Below, one piece after another: positions 33,929-42,286 of a stretch of 42,740 nt of DNA; position 1 is the stretch's first letter, and each line of letters starts with the position of its first letter. The notes under the pieces were generated by a model. That model saw nothing but the letters and a program-made list of their open reading frames with translations, had not been told where the DNA came from and made no database searches. The DNA is taken from contig NZ_JABWQV010000023.1 in assembly GCF_014268615.1 (NCBI RefSeq), positions 1-42,740 on the forward strand, given 5' to 3'. Source of the stretch: Pseudomonas tehranensis (GTDB lineage Bacteria > Pseudomonadota > Gammaproteobacteria > Pseudomonadales > Pseudomonadaceae). A program made the position numbers and the translations under genes.

Positions 33929-36088
33929 ATGACCCATCCAAAAAACACTACGCCGCCGCCCGTTATCGAGGCTTCGCGGATTCGTGAAGGGCTGCCTTTC
34001 CCGCTGGGTGCGACGTGGGATGGCCTGGGGGTCAATTTCGCGCTGTTCTCAGCGAACGCCACCAAGGTTGAACTGTGTATTTTCGATGATACCGGCGAAG
34101 TCGAGCTCGAGCGTATCGAGCTGCCGGAGTACACCGACGAGATTTACCACGGCTATCTGCCTGACGCCCACCCGGGGATGATCTATGGCTACCGGGTCTA
34201 TGGCGCTTACGACCCGGAGAATGGCCACCGCTTCAACCCCAACAAACTGCTGATCGACCCCTACGCCAAGCAATTGGTCGGCCAGTTGAAGTGGTCCGAG
34301 GCACTGTTTGGCTACACCATCGGCCACCCGGATGGCGACCTGAGTTTCGATGAGCGCGACAGCGCGCCCTTTGTACCCAAATGCAAAGTCATCGACCCGG
34401 CCCATACCTGGGGCAACGACCAGCGCGTCAGTGTGCCGTGGGACAAGACCATCCTGTACGAAACCCATGTTCGCGGTATCAGCATGCGTCACCCCTCGGT
34501 ACCGGAAAACCTGCGAGGCACCTTCGCCGGATTGATGGTGGACGATGTGCTCGAGCACATCCGCAAGCTGGGTGTTTCATCGGTGGAGCTGCTGCCCGTC
34601 CACGCGTTCGTCAATGACCAGCACCTGTTGCACAAGGGCATGACCAACTACTGGGGCTACAACAGCATTGCCTTCTTCGCCCCAGACCCGCGTTACCTGG
34701 CCAGCGGCAAAATCGCCGAATTCAAGGAGATGGTTGCGCACCTGCACGAGGCCAACCTGGAAGTCATCCTCGACGTGGTCTACAACCACACCGCTGAAGG
34801 CAACGAGCAAGGCCCTACCCTGTCCATGCGCGGCATCGACAATGCCTCGTACTACCGGCTGATGCCGGATGACAAACGCTACTACATCAACGATTCCGGC
34901 ACCGGCAACACCTTGGACCTGAGTCACCCGTGCGTGCTGCAGATGGTCACCGACTCCCTGCGCTACTGGGCCACGGAAATGCATGTCGACGGCTTCCGTT
35001 TCGACCTGGCGACTATTCTGGGTCGATACCACGATGGCTTCGATGAGCGCCACAGCTTCCTCGTCGCCTGTCGCCAGGACCCGGTGTTGCGCCAAGTGAA
35101 AATGATCGCCGAGCCGTGGGATTGCGGCCCTGGTGGTTATCAGGTCGGTGGGTTCCCGCCAGGCTGGGTGGAGTGGAACGACAAATTCCGCGACACCGTG
35201 CGCGCATTCTGGAAAGGCGACGACGGCCAACTCGCCGACTTTGCCAGCCGCATGACGGCCTCCGGCGAGATGTTCAACCAGCGCGGTCGTCGTCCATACG
35301 CCTCGGTGAACTTCGTAACGGCCCACGACGGTTTTACCCTGCACGACCTGGTGTCGTACAACGACAAACACAATGAAGCCAACGACGAAAACAATCAGGA
35401 CGGCAGCAACAACAACCTGTCCTGGAACCATGGCGTCGAAGGCCCGACAGACGATCCTGAGATCAATGAACTGCGTCAGCGGCAGATGCGCAACTTCTTT
35501 GCGACCTTGCTGTTGGCCCAGGGCACGCCGATGATCGTCGCTGGCGATGAATTCGCCCGGACCCAGCACGGCAACAACAACGCCTATTGCCAGGACAGCG
35601 AGATCGGCTGGGTCAATTGGGACCTGAGCGAGGATGGCGAGGCGCTGCTCAAGTTCGTCAAGCGCCTGATCAAACTGCGCCTGACCTACCCGATCCTGCG
35701 GCGCGGGCGGTTCCTGGTGGGCAATTACAACGAAGACCTGGGCGTCAAGGATGTCACCTGGCTGGCCCCCGATGGCAGCGAGATGACCACCGAGCAATGG
35801 CACGATAGCCACGGTCGGTGCCTGGGCATGCTGATGGACGGGCGCGCCCAGGAAACCGGCATTCGTCGCAAGGGTGGCAACGCGACCCTGCTTCTGGTGG
35901 TCAATGCCCATCACGACATCGTCAACTTCCGCCTGCCGGAAGTGCCCGAAGGCAGTTTCTGGACATGCATGGTCGACACTAACCAGCCGAAGGTGCGTGG
36001 CCAGGAGCGTTTCGATTTTGACTACGAATATTCCGTCACAGGCCGCTCGCTATTGTTGTTCGAGTTGCAGCGTGAGGAGGAGGAATGA
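33929..36088 (+). CDS. glgX: Glycogen debranching enzyme (isoamylase type)
   Basis: A 719-residue GH13 debranching enzyme that cleaves alpha-1,6 branches of glycogen. It has an N-terminal CBM48-like module (PLGATWDGLGVNFALFSANA), then the barrel: region I DVVYNHTAEGNEQGP, region II GFRFDLATILGR with Asp359, region III IAEPWDCGPGGY with Glu395, and region IV TAHDGFTLHDLVSYN. The start is the ATG at 33929 with CAGGAG upstream. It is 209 bases from the preceding gene, so it may have its own promoter. Debranched linear chains feed TreY and MalQ. It ends before a strong hairpin. Confidence 0.93.
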   Translation: MTHPKNTTPPPVIEASRIREGLPFPLGATWDGLGVNFALFSANATKVELCIFDDTGEVELERIELPEYTDEIYHGYLPDAHPGMIYGYRVYGAYDPENGHRFNPNKLLIDPYAKQLVGQLKWSEALFGYTIGHPDGDLSFDERDSAPFVPKCKVIDPAHTWGNDQRVSVPWDKTILYETHVRGISMRHPSVPENLRGTFAGLMVDDVLEHIRKLGVSSVELLPVHAFVNDQHLLHKGMTNYWGYNSIAFFAPDPRYLASGKIAEFKEMVAHLHEANLEVILDVVYNHTAEGNEQGPTLSMRGIDNASYYRLMPDDKRYYINDSGTGNTLDLSHPCVLQMVTDSLRYWATEMHVDGFRFDLATILGRYHDGFDERHSFLVACRQDPVLRQVKMIAEPWDCGPGGYQVGGFPPGWVEWNDKFRDTVRAFWKGDDGQLADFASRMTASGEMFNQRGRRPYASVNFVTAHDGFTLHDLVSYNDKHNEANDENNQDGSNNNLSWNHGVEGPTDDPEINELRQRQMRNFFATLLLAQGTPMIVAGDEFARTQHGNNNAYCQDSEIGWVNWDLSEDGEALLKFVKRLIKLRLTYPILRRGRFLVGNYNEDLGVKDVTWLAPDGSEMTTEQWHDSHGRCLGMLMDGRAQETGIRRKGGNATLLLVVNAHHDIVNFRLPEVPEGSFWTCMVDTNQPKVRGQERFDFDYEYSVTGRSLLLFELQREEEE

Positions 36089-36100
36089 ACCTTCGATAGA

Positions 36101-36142
36101 CGGGTGAAAAAACACAACCGCAGGGACGCGGTTGTTCACCCG
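36101..36142 (+). terminator. Long hairpin after glgX
   Basis: CGGGTGA (36101-36107) pairs with TCACCCG (36136-36142), and inside it ACAACCGC (36114-36121) pairs with GCGGTTGT (36128-36135), the two stems separated by a one-sided internal loop AAAAAC. It starts 12 bases after the glgX stop. There is no T-run, so it is a terminator-like or mRNA-stabilising structure at the end of the operon. The remaining 190 bases before the next gene show nothing else clear. Confidence 0.6.
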
Positions 36143-36335
36143 CTCAGTCTCCACGCAGAAAAACAGCATTCGCAACAACATGGGGCGCGACGAATCGCCC
36201 AACATGATCAATACTTGTCGAGCGGTAGATTCCAGGATCGGAACATCGCAGCTCGCAGTCAGGCCCTGGTGGGCACCACCAGGCAATCGGCCCGATGCAT
36301 GGCTGAAAGATTGAATACAAACAGGGACGTCTCTC

Positions 36336-37100
36336 ATGAAACTCGCTTCTCGCTTGCCAGGTCGACAGCATCCGCAAATATGGAACAGCGCCCCCCAGCT
36401 GGCCGACATTCCCATTATCAGTACCCAGACCCTCACTCCCGCTGGCGCTCGCGCCGTGATCCTTGCTCCGCATCCGGGTGATGAGGTCGGCGCCTGTGGC
36501 GGTCTGCTCCAGTTACTGAGCAATCTGGGTCATCCCATCTTGCTGATCTCGGTCACCGACGGCAGCATCAGCCATCCCGGCTCACCGCTGTGGACCGATG
36601 AGCGCCAGCATGCCTACCGCCCCCATCCCCAGGAAAGCGTGGACGCCCTGCATCGCCTGGGGGTATCGGCCCGTGGCATGCAATGGGTGCGCGGTGGTTT
36701 CCCGGAAAAAAGCCTCGCCGAACATGAGGCCCAACTGAGCACTTTCATCGCTCGGTACTTGAAGCCCGGAGACGTTGTGTTCAGTACCTGGCGCAAGGAT
36801 GGTGACAGCGACCATGATGCCGTTGGCCGCGCCGGAGCCCTGGCCGCCGAAAGCATCGAGGCCGTGTTCATTGAGTTGCCGGTGTGGGCCTGGCACTGGC
36901 CGCTCCGTGAGCAAAACAAAATCCCTTGGCACCGGGCCCGCAAGCTGCGCCTGGATATCTGGACCACCGCCCGCAAACGCCACGCCATGCACGCCTATGC
37001 CAGCCAGCTCAACGGCGAACCCGCCAACGGCATCGCACCGCTGGTGCCACGGGTGATTCTCGATCGCATGGGTTTGCCTTATGAGATTGTGTTCATCTGA
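36336..37100 (+). CDS. PIG-L (LmbE) deacetylase-like protein
   Basis: A 254-residue protein of the PIG-L/LmbE fold, whose members remove N-acetyl groups from sugars and other small molecules with zinc. The first motif, usually A/P-H-P-D-D-E, reads APHPGDEVGACGG here: His46 and Asp49 (zinc ligands) are kept but the Asp that normally acts as base is Gly48. The second metal site is in KDGDSDHDAVGRAG. Other family features: LLISVTDGSISHPG and VFIELPVWAWHW. The start at 36336 has AGGGA upstream. It stands between glgX and an EEP protein in a region that in other pseudomonads also carries clsB. It could be catalytically altered; see findings. Confidence 0.82.
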   Translation: MKLASRLPGRQHPQIWNSAPQLADIPIISTQTLTPAGARAVILAPHPGDEVGACGGLLQLLSNLGHPILLISVTDGSISHPGSPLWTDERQHAYRPHPQESVDALHRLGVSARGMQWVRGGFPEKSLAEHEAQLSTFIARYLKPGDVVFSTWRKDGDSDHDAVGRAGALAAESIEAVFIELPVWAWHWPLREQNKIPWHRARKLRLDIWTTARKRHAMHAYASQLNGEPANGIAPLVPRVILDRMGLPYEIVFI

Positions 37101-37154
37101 CCACCGCGCCGTTGTGGGCTTGCTCACGAAAACGGCGGCACATGCAACGTCTTC

Positions 37155-37246
37155 TGTGGGAGCAAAGCTTGCTCGCGATAGCGGTGAGTCAGTTTGCATC
37201 AATGTTGAATGAACCTAAGTCATCGCGAGCAAGCGGTGCTCCCACA
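37155..37246. repeat. Paired REP element
   Basis: TGTGGGAGCAAAGCTTGCTC-GCGAT (37155-37179) faces its near reverse complement ATCGCGAGCAAGCGGTGCTC-CCACA (37222-37246), with a 42-base spacer. It lies between the PIG-L gene and the EEP gene, both on the plus strand. Arms differ by two bases at the centre. Confidence 0.85.
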
Positions 37247-37340
37247 GTGGCGAGGTGGTTGACTCGGCAACGGGAAAAATCCGGAACTGCGCCAGCCCCC
37301 AAAAGTCGCATGAACAGGTACGTCTGATTCAGGAGTGAAC

Positions 37341-38141
37341 GTGACTGGCGATCCCAACCGGCATGCCGCCAAATCAACGCCTTTGGACACGCCCGCAGCG
37401 GTCCATCGGCTACGGGTTCTGACGGTCAATACCCACAAGGGTTTTACCGCCCTCAACCGTCGTTTCATACTGCCCGAGCTGCGTGAAGCGGTACGCAGCA
37501 CCGGTGCCGATCTGGTGTTCCTGCAGGAAGTGCTGGGCGAACACGACCGCCACGCTTCGCGCTACGAGAACTGGCCGCAAATGTCCCAGTACGAATTCCT
37601 CGCCGACAGCATGTGGAGCGATTTTGCATACGGTCGTAACGCGGTGTATCCCGATGGCCATCATGGCAATGCATTGCTGTCCAAATACCCGATCCGTGAG
37701 TTTCGTAACCTCGACGTCTCCATCACCGGTCCCGAGCGACGCGGGCTGCTGCATTGCGTGCTGGACGTTCCGGGTCATGCCGAAGTCCACGGCATCTGCG
37801 TGCACCTGAGCCTTCTGGAAAGCCATCGCCAATTGCAGCTCAAGTTGCTCTGCCAACTGCTGGATTCGTTGCCCGAAGACGCCCCGGTGATCATCGCCGG
37901 TGATTTCAACGATTGGCAGTTGCGCGGCAATACTGCCCTCGCCCGTCGCCAATACCTGCACGAAGCCTTCGAACACCACCACGGTCGTCCGGCGCGGACC
38001 TACCCGGCCCGTTTCCCTCTCCTGCGCCTGGACCGCATTTACCTGCGCAACGCCACCAGCCATGCCCCGCAGATCCTGGGCAACAAACCCTGGACACACC
38101 TGAGCGATCACCTGCCGCTTTGCGTGGAGGTGCATTTGTGA
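37341..38141 (+). CDS. Endonuclease/exonuclease/phosphatase (EEP) family protein, YbhP-like
   Basis: A 266-residue member of the EEP (DNase I/phosphatase) fold. The metal and catalytic motifs are complete: LTVNTHKGF (Asn), [14 protein letters not shown] (Glu), [14 protein letters not shown] (Asp and Asn) and [14 protein letters not shown] (Asp-His). The start is the GTG at 37341, five bases after AGGAG (37331-37335); the GTG at 37335 would sit inside that ribosome site. E. coli ybhP belongs to the operon ybhP-ybhO(clsB)-ybhN, and P. aeruginosa has the same EEP-clsB pairing near its glycogen genes as I recall, suggesting a role with phospholipid metabolism. Here clsB is reduced to a stub immediately downstream. 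Confidence 0.85.
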   Translation: MTGDPNRHAAKSTPLDTPAAVHRLRVLTVNTHKGFTALNRRFILPELREAVRSTGADLVFLQEVLGEHDRHASRYENWPQMSQYEFLADSMWSDFAYGRNAVYPDGHHGNALLSKYPIREFRNLDVSITGPERRGLLHCVLDVPGHAEVHGICVHLSLLESHRQLQLKLLCQLLDSLPEDAPVIIAGDFNDWQLRGNTALARRQYLHEAFEHHHGRPARTYPARFPLLRLDRIYLRNATSHAPQILGNKPWTHLSDHLPLCVEVHL

Positions 38142-38182
38142 CGCTGATGCTGCGCAACATCTGGCGTACCGGGAGTCGGTGA
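38138..38182 (+). pseudogene. clsB: Probable clsB (cardiolipin synthase B) 5' remnant
   Basis: A GTG at 38138 overlaps the EEP stop codon (GTGA) and opens a 14-codon frame, [14 protein letters not shown], ended by TGA at 38180-38182. ClsB/YbhO proteins start with a W-R-x-G-N motif, and clsB normally follows the EEP gene with overlapping codons. The stub therefore looks like the first residues of clsB, with the rest lost at the junction that follows. The identification rests on four matching residues plus gene order. Confidence 0.4.
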
Positions 38183-38478
38183 ACCAGAGGGGTTGAAACG
38201 GTTGCTTGACGTCAATTCACTGATCTTAATAAACGAAAAAAATCAGTTATTTATTGGCACTGATTTCAGTTTGCCATTCATCGTTCATTTTCTTGACGCG
38301 ACGGCACCGGTCTTCTTGACTACAACGTACTACCCCCGGAAATACAGTCAGGGGCAAGCCTCGGAACCCCGCTACAGCGGACCGCCCGAGGCATGCCTCA
38401 ATCCATTCGGTCGCCCCTCGTTCGGGGTAGGAGAGACGCCATAAGCGAGAAACGCATGCGATTGCAAGGCAGGCCCCC
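38183..38478. other. Low-GC junction region
   Basis: A 296-base stretch with no convincing gene. Its first 150 bases are clearly richer in A and T than the surroundings (for example TTAATAAACGAAAAAAATCA). It contains a 7-base stem AATCAGT (38241-38247) / ACTGATT (38259-38265). An 83-codon open frame from a TTG at 38193 has no ribosome site. The region separates the clsB stub from the autotransporter-barrel gene and may be a recombination scar. Confidence 0.5.
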
Positions 38479-39393
38479 ATGAAAACTTCCCTCCGTCCAC
38501 AAGAGATCACTACCACTTTCTACACAATCTCGACTTCGTTGTTGCTGTGTTCGTCCATGGAGGTGTGGGCCTGGCCCGCCGAGCAGACGTCGCAACCCTG
38601 GTATGACCGAACACAGGCCGACAGCCAGGGCGTCGCATCCATAAACACTGATCCCACCTCCAGCAAGAGCCCCGCCCTCTTTACCTTGCGAAACGACAGC
38701 GGCCATACCCAACGCGTGGGGCTGATCAGTGGACAGAATCAGGTCATCACCCGCGTCGATGGCACGCTGGTGACACCGGCCATGGCCGAGCCCGGCAAAG
38801 AAGCACTGAACCTGCAAGGCACCCATCTGGGCGCGTACTGGAGCCTGACCGGTCCGGCAGGCTGGCATGTGGACCTGAGTGCCAGCGGCGGGCGGGTCAA
38901 CGGTTACAGCCGCACCGAACAAGGCCAGCGTCAGGCCGCTGAAGGCAATGCCGTCACGTTGTCGGTCGAAGGCGGTTTTCCCATCGGTATCAGCGACCAT
39001 TGGGTGGTCGAACCCCAGGCGCAACTGATCAACCAGCGCATCACCCTCGACAGCCCCAATGCCGAGAACGGCTCCGGTAACGAACTGAGCACCTGGAGCG
39101 GGCGCGTCGGGGCACGCCTCAAAGGGACGTATCAGGTCAACGGCCTGGGCGTGGAACCCTACGTGCGTACCAACCTTTGGCACACGGTCCAGAGTGCCGA
39201 CACCTTGACCCTGGACAAAGTCGACAAGATCAGCAGCAGCCGCAAATCCTCCACCGTCGAGGTAGGGCTGGGGTTGGTGGCGCGGGTTACACCGGTGGTG
39301 AGCCTCTACATCAGCGCTGACTACAGCAGCGACGTCGACGACAACGACCTCAACGGGCTGATCGGCAGCCTGGGAGTACGGATGCGTTGGTAA
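38479..39393 (+). CDS. Autotransporter beta-barrel protein with minimal passenger
   Basis: A 304-residue protein that is mostly an autotransporter beta-barrel domain. Residues about 110-304 show the alternating strands of the barrel: HLGAYWSLTGPAGWHVDLSA, VTLSVEGGFPIGISDHWVVE, PQAQLINQRITLDS, WSGRVGARLKGTY, VEPYVRTNLWH and VEVGLGLVARVTPVVSLYIS, with a terminal aromatic residue (LGVRMRW). The N-terminal 40 residues include a hydrophobic segment (STSLLLCSSMEVWAW) that may be an atypical signal peptide. Ordinary pertactin-type autotransporters have hundreds of passenger residues; here about 65 remain. It may be a truncated autotransporter or a free-standing outer-membrane barrel. The ribosome site (AAGGCAGG) is weak. 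Confidence 0.75.
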   Translation: MKTSLRPQEITTTFYTISTSLLLCSSMEVWAWPAEQTSQPWYDRTQADSQGVASINTDPTSSKSPALFTLRNDSGHTQRVGLISGQNQVITRVDGTLVTPAMAEPGKEALNLQGTHLGAYWSLTGPAGWHVDLSASGGRVNGYSRTEQGQRQAAEGNAVTLSVEGGFPIGISDHWVVEPQAQLINQRITLDSPNAENGSGNELSTWSGRVGARLKGTYQVNGLGVEPYVRTNLWHTVQSADTLTLDKVDKISSSRKSSTVEVGLGLVARVTPVVSLYISADYSSDVDDNDLNGLIGSLGVRMRW

Positions 39394-39614
39394 ACCCTCG
39401 CTTCAGGGCGGGTCGCAGCCAGGTGCTGGCGGCTCGCCATGCCAAACGGCAATGAGTCCAGCCTGCCCGCCTCCATACTTCCCTGACGCCGATAAAATCC
39501 TGTCCCTCGCCCCCCGGCACTTAAAAAGCACCGCCATTTGGGCGTATAACCCTAAAAGCGATTTACGCCTGCAAGCCGTCAGCCCATGGCTCATTTCATT
39601 GATGGAGTAACGAC

Positions 39615-41240
39615 ATGACCCAAGCCAACCTCTTCGCCAACCTGTTTCCCAGCGCTGCCGATGTTCCGCAGGCCTACCGCCTCGAGGGACAGATCGAGCA
39701 GCGCGAATACCTGATCGATGGCGTGCTGCAAACCTGGCAAGGGCCGCTGGCAGTTGTTCGCAGCCCGGTCTACCTAGCAGGCCCGCAGGGGGACGAGCAA
39801 GTGATACTGGGCAGCACACCACTGCTGGATGCTCAGACCGCACTCACCGCCCTGGATGCAGCCGTGCGCGCGTATGACCGCGGCCAGGGCCAGTGGCCAA
39901 CGATGCGCGTTGCTGAACGCATCCGCCATGTGGAGGCTTTCCTGGCGCGCATGCGTGAGCAACGCGAGGTGGTAGTCAAACTGCTGATGTGGGAAATCGG
40001 CAAGAACCTCAAGGACTCCCAAAAAGAATTCGACCGCACCTGCGATTACATCGTTGACACCATCAACGCCCTCAAGGAACTGGACCGCCGCTCCAGCCGC
40101 TTCGAGCTGGAACAGGATACGCTCGGGCAGATCCGTCGCGTGCCGCTGGGCGTGGCCTTGTGCATGGGACCCTACAACTATCCGCTGAACGAAACGTTCA
40201 CCACGTTGATTCCGGCATTGATCATGGGCAATACCGTGGTGTTCAAGCCGGCCAAGCTCGGCGTACTGCTGGTGCGGCCGCTGCTGGAAGCGTTTCGCGA
40301 CAGCTTCCCGGCCGGTGTGATCAATGTGATTTACGGCAGCGGCCGGGAAACTGTCAGCGCGCTGATGGCCAGCGGCAAGATCGACATCTTTGCCTTCATC
40401 GGCACCAACAAAGCGGCCAGCGATCTGAAAAAACTCCATCCGCGCCCGCACCGTTTGCGTGCCGCCCTGGGCCTGGACGCCAAGAACCCCGGCTTGGTGC
40501 TGCCGGATGTGGATCTGGACAACGCCGTCAGCGAGGCGCTGACCGGCTCGCTGTCCTTCAATGGCCAGCGCTGCACAGCGCTGAAAATCCTGTTTGTCCA
40601 CGAAGACCTGGCACCGGCATTTATCGAGAAATTCAACGCCGGGCTGGCCGCCCTGAAACCTGGCATGCCGTGGGAAGACGGTGTGGCACTGACACCGTTG
40701 CCCGAGGCGGGCAAGGTCGATTATCTGCATGCGCTGGTGGCCGATGCCGTCGCCAAAGGCGCAGAGGTGACAAATAAACACGGTGGCGAATCCCGCGGCT
40801 CATTCTTCTATCCGGCCGTGCTCTATCCGGTGAACACTGCAATGCGGGTCTACCACGAAGAACAGTTCGGCCCGGTCGTCCCCATCGTGCCGTACCGCGA
40901 CCTCAATACCGTGGTCGATTACGTGCTTGAGTCCGATTTCGGCCAACAGCTGAGCATCTTCGGCAACAACCCGGCCGAAGTCGGCAAACTGGTGGACATC
41001 TTCGCCAACCAGGTCGGACGCATCAACATCAACGCCCAATGCCAGCGAGGCCCGGACACGTTCCCGTTCAATGGCCGGAAAAACTCGGCCGAGGGCACGT
41101 TGTCGGTCCACGATGCGCTGCGCACCTTTTCGATCCGCACGCTGGTGGCGACCAAGTTCCAGGACAGCAACAAGACGCTGATCAGCGACATCATCCGCGG
41201 GCGGGACTCTAACTTCCTGACCACCGACTACATCTTCTGA
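39615..41240 (+). CDS. gapN: GapN-like NADP-dependent aldehyde dehydrogenase
   Basis: A 541-residue aldehyde dehydrogenase of the type annotated as non-phosphorylating, NADP-dependent glyceraldehyde-3-phosphate dehydrogenase in Pseudomonas. Catalytic Cys320 lies in LSFNGQRCTALK, the cofactor region is GPYNYPLNETFTTLIPALIM plus GNTVVFKPAK, and EEQFGPVVPIVPY is conserved. The usual general-base motif E-L-G-G-K reads G286-L-D-A-K in ALGLDAKNPGLVLPD, so the Glu is absent. A C-terminal tail (IIRGRDSNFLTTDYIF) is longer than in typical ALDHs. It would oxidise glyceraldehyde-3-phosphate to 3-phosphoglycerate with NADPH formation, if the annotation holds. GGAG at 39603-39606 precedes the start. The convergent transporter gene ends 18 bases away. 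Confidence 0.82.
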   Translation: MTQANLFANLFPSAADVPQAYRLEGQIEQREYLIDGVLQTWQGPLAVVRSPVYLAGPQGDEQVILGSTPLLDAQTALTALDAAVRAYDRGQGQWPTMRVAERIRHVEAFLARMREQREVVVKLLMWEIGKNLKDSQKEFDRTCDYIVDTINALKELDRRSSRFELEQDTLGQIRRVPLGVALCMGPYNYPLNETFTTLIPALIMGNTVVFKPAKLGVLLVRPLLEAFRDSFPAGVINVIYGSGRETVSALMASGKIDIFAFIGTNKAASDLKKLHPRPHRLRAALGLDAKNPGLVLPDVDLDNAVSEALTGSLSFNGQRCTALKILFVHEDLAPAFIEKFNAGLAALKPGMPWEDGVALTPLPEAGKVDYLHALVADAVAKGAEVTNKHGGESRGSFFYPAVLYPVNTAMRVYHEEQFGPVVPIVPYRDLNTVVDYVLESDFGQQLSIFGNNPAEVGKLVDIFANQVGRININAQCQRGPDTFPFNGRKNSAEGTLSVHDALRTFSIRTLVATKFQDSNKTLISDIIRGRDSNFLTTDYIF

Positions 41241-41258
41241 CCCGCGCCGAAGGATGGG

Positions 41259-42152
41259 TTATGGCAGGGCTGGACGGCGCACCTTGATGCCCCAGCCCTG
41301 CTGCATGCCGGCTGCCGCCAGCAGGATCGCTGCCACACCCAGCCACTGCAGCAACTCGAGGCGATGACCGAAGGCGAACCAGTCGACGAAAATCGCCGCG
41401 ATCGGGTAGATGAACGACAACGCGCCGGTCACTGCGGTGGGTAGCCGTTGAATCGCGCTGTATAACAACACGTACATCACGCCGGTATGAACCATGCCCA
41501 GGGTTACCAGGCTAGCCCAGGCCTCAGGCTGCTGAGGCAACGCCGAAAAGTTCGCCCAAGGTGCCAACAGCAACACACCGGTGCTGACCTGGATCAGCGC
41601 GATCAAGTGCGGCGGTGTCCCGGTCAGATGTTTGATGATCAACGCCGCAATGGCGTACAGCAAGGCAGCGCCCAGCGCCAGAGCGATACCCGTCAGATAG
41701 TCTCCGCCCCCCTGCCCTTGCTCACCGTGGGCGCTGACGATGGCCAACATGCCGAGGAACGACACCGCCAGCCAGAACAGCTTTTGGGCGGTGATTTTTT
41801 CCCCCAGCAACAACGCTGCCAACCCCACCAGCATGAACGGCTGAACGTTGTACACCGCTGTACCGATGGCAATCGAGGCGCGGGAGTACGAAGCAAACAG
41901 CAGCACCCAGTTGCCCACGATCGCCACGCCACTGAGCACCGCCAGCAGGAAGGTGATGCGCGTCAGGATACCCGGACGCAAGAAGCCGAAACCGGCGCAA
42001 ATCAGCAGCAAGGTCGCAGCACCGAACACGCAGCGCCAGAACACCACGTCCAGCACCGGCACACCGGAAATCAGCACGAACCAGCCTATGGTTCCGGAAA
42101 TCAACATGGCGGTGGTCATTTCCAGCGAACCGCGACGTAAGGTCTTGTCCAT
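41259..42152 (-). CDS. EamA/DMT-family transporter
   Basis: A 297-residue inner-membrane protein with ten hydrophobic helices arranged as two EamA repeats (first ending near LLLGEKITAQKLFWLAV, second ending near GHRLELLQWLGVAAILLAAA). The G-E-x-x-x / G-H-x-x-x-x turns at the end of each repeat and VYNVQPFMLVGLAALLLGE are typical of drug/metabolite exporters such as RhtA and YdcZ-type permeases. AAGGAG lies just upstream of the ATG at 42152. It is divergent from an Lrp/AsnC regulator, a pairing common for amino-acid exporters, so amino-acid efflux is likely but not proven. Confidence 0.87.
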   Translation of the reverse strand: MDKTLRRGSLEMTTAMLISGTIGWFVLISGVPVLDVVFWRCVFGAATLLLICAGFGFLRPGILTRITFLLAVLSGVAIVGNWVLLFASYSRASIAIGTAVYNVQPFMLVGLAALLLGEKITAQKLFWLAVSFLGMLAIVSAHGEQGQGGGDYLTGIALALGAALLYAIAALIIKHLTGTPPHLIALIQVSTGVLLLAPWANFSALPQQPEAWASLVTLGMVHTGVMYVLLYSAIQRLPTAVTGALSFIYPIAAIFVDWFAFGHRLELLQWLGVAAILLAAAGMQQGWGIKVRRPALP

Positions 42153-42286
42153 CTTCAGGCTCCTTCAGCAAGTGGGCACAGTATGCCGAGCCGAAGGGGC
42201 GATCCTCCATGGCAGGAAAAAGGCTAAACTGGCTTTTGACCTTTTTTATCAAGGCAACTTCGGACATTGGCCTAACGGAGTGGAAA

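Noticed and set aside
34577..35914. Long antisense open frame (445 codons) opposite glgX
   Set aside because: Same reasoning: Val/His/Gln-rich shadow of a well-supported gene.
38193..38444. 83-codon frame in the low-GC junction
   Set aside because: TTG start without a ribosome site, no recognisable fold, and it crosses the apparent recombination junction.
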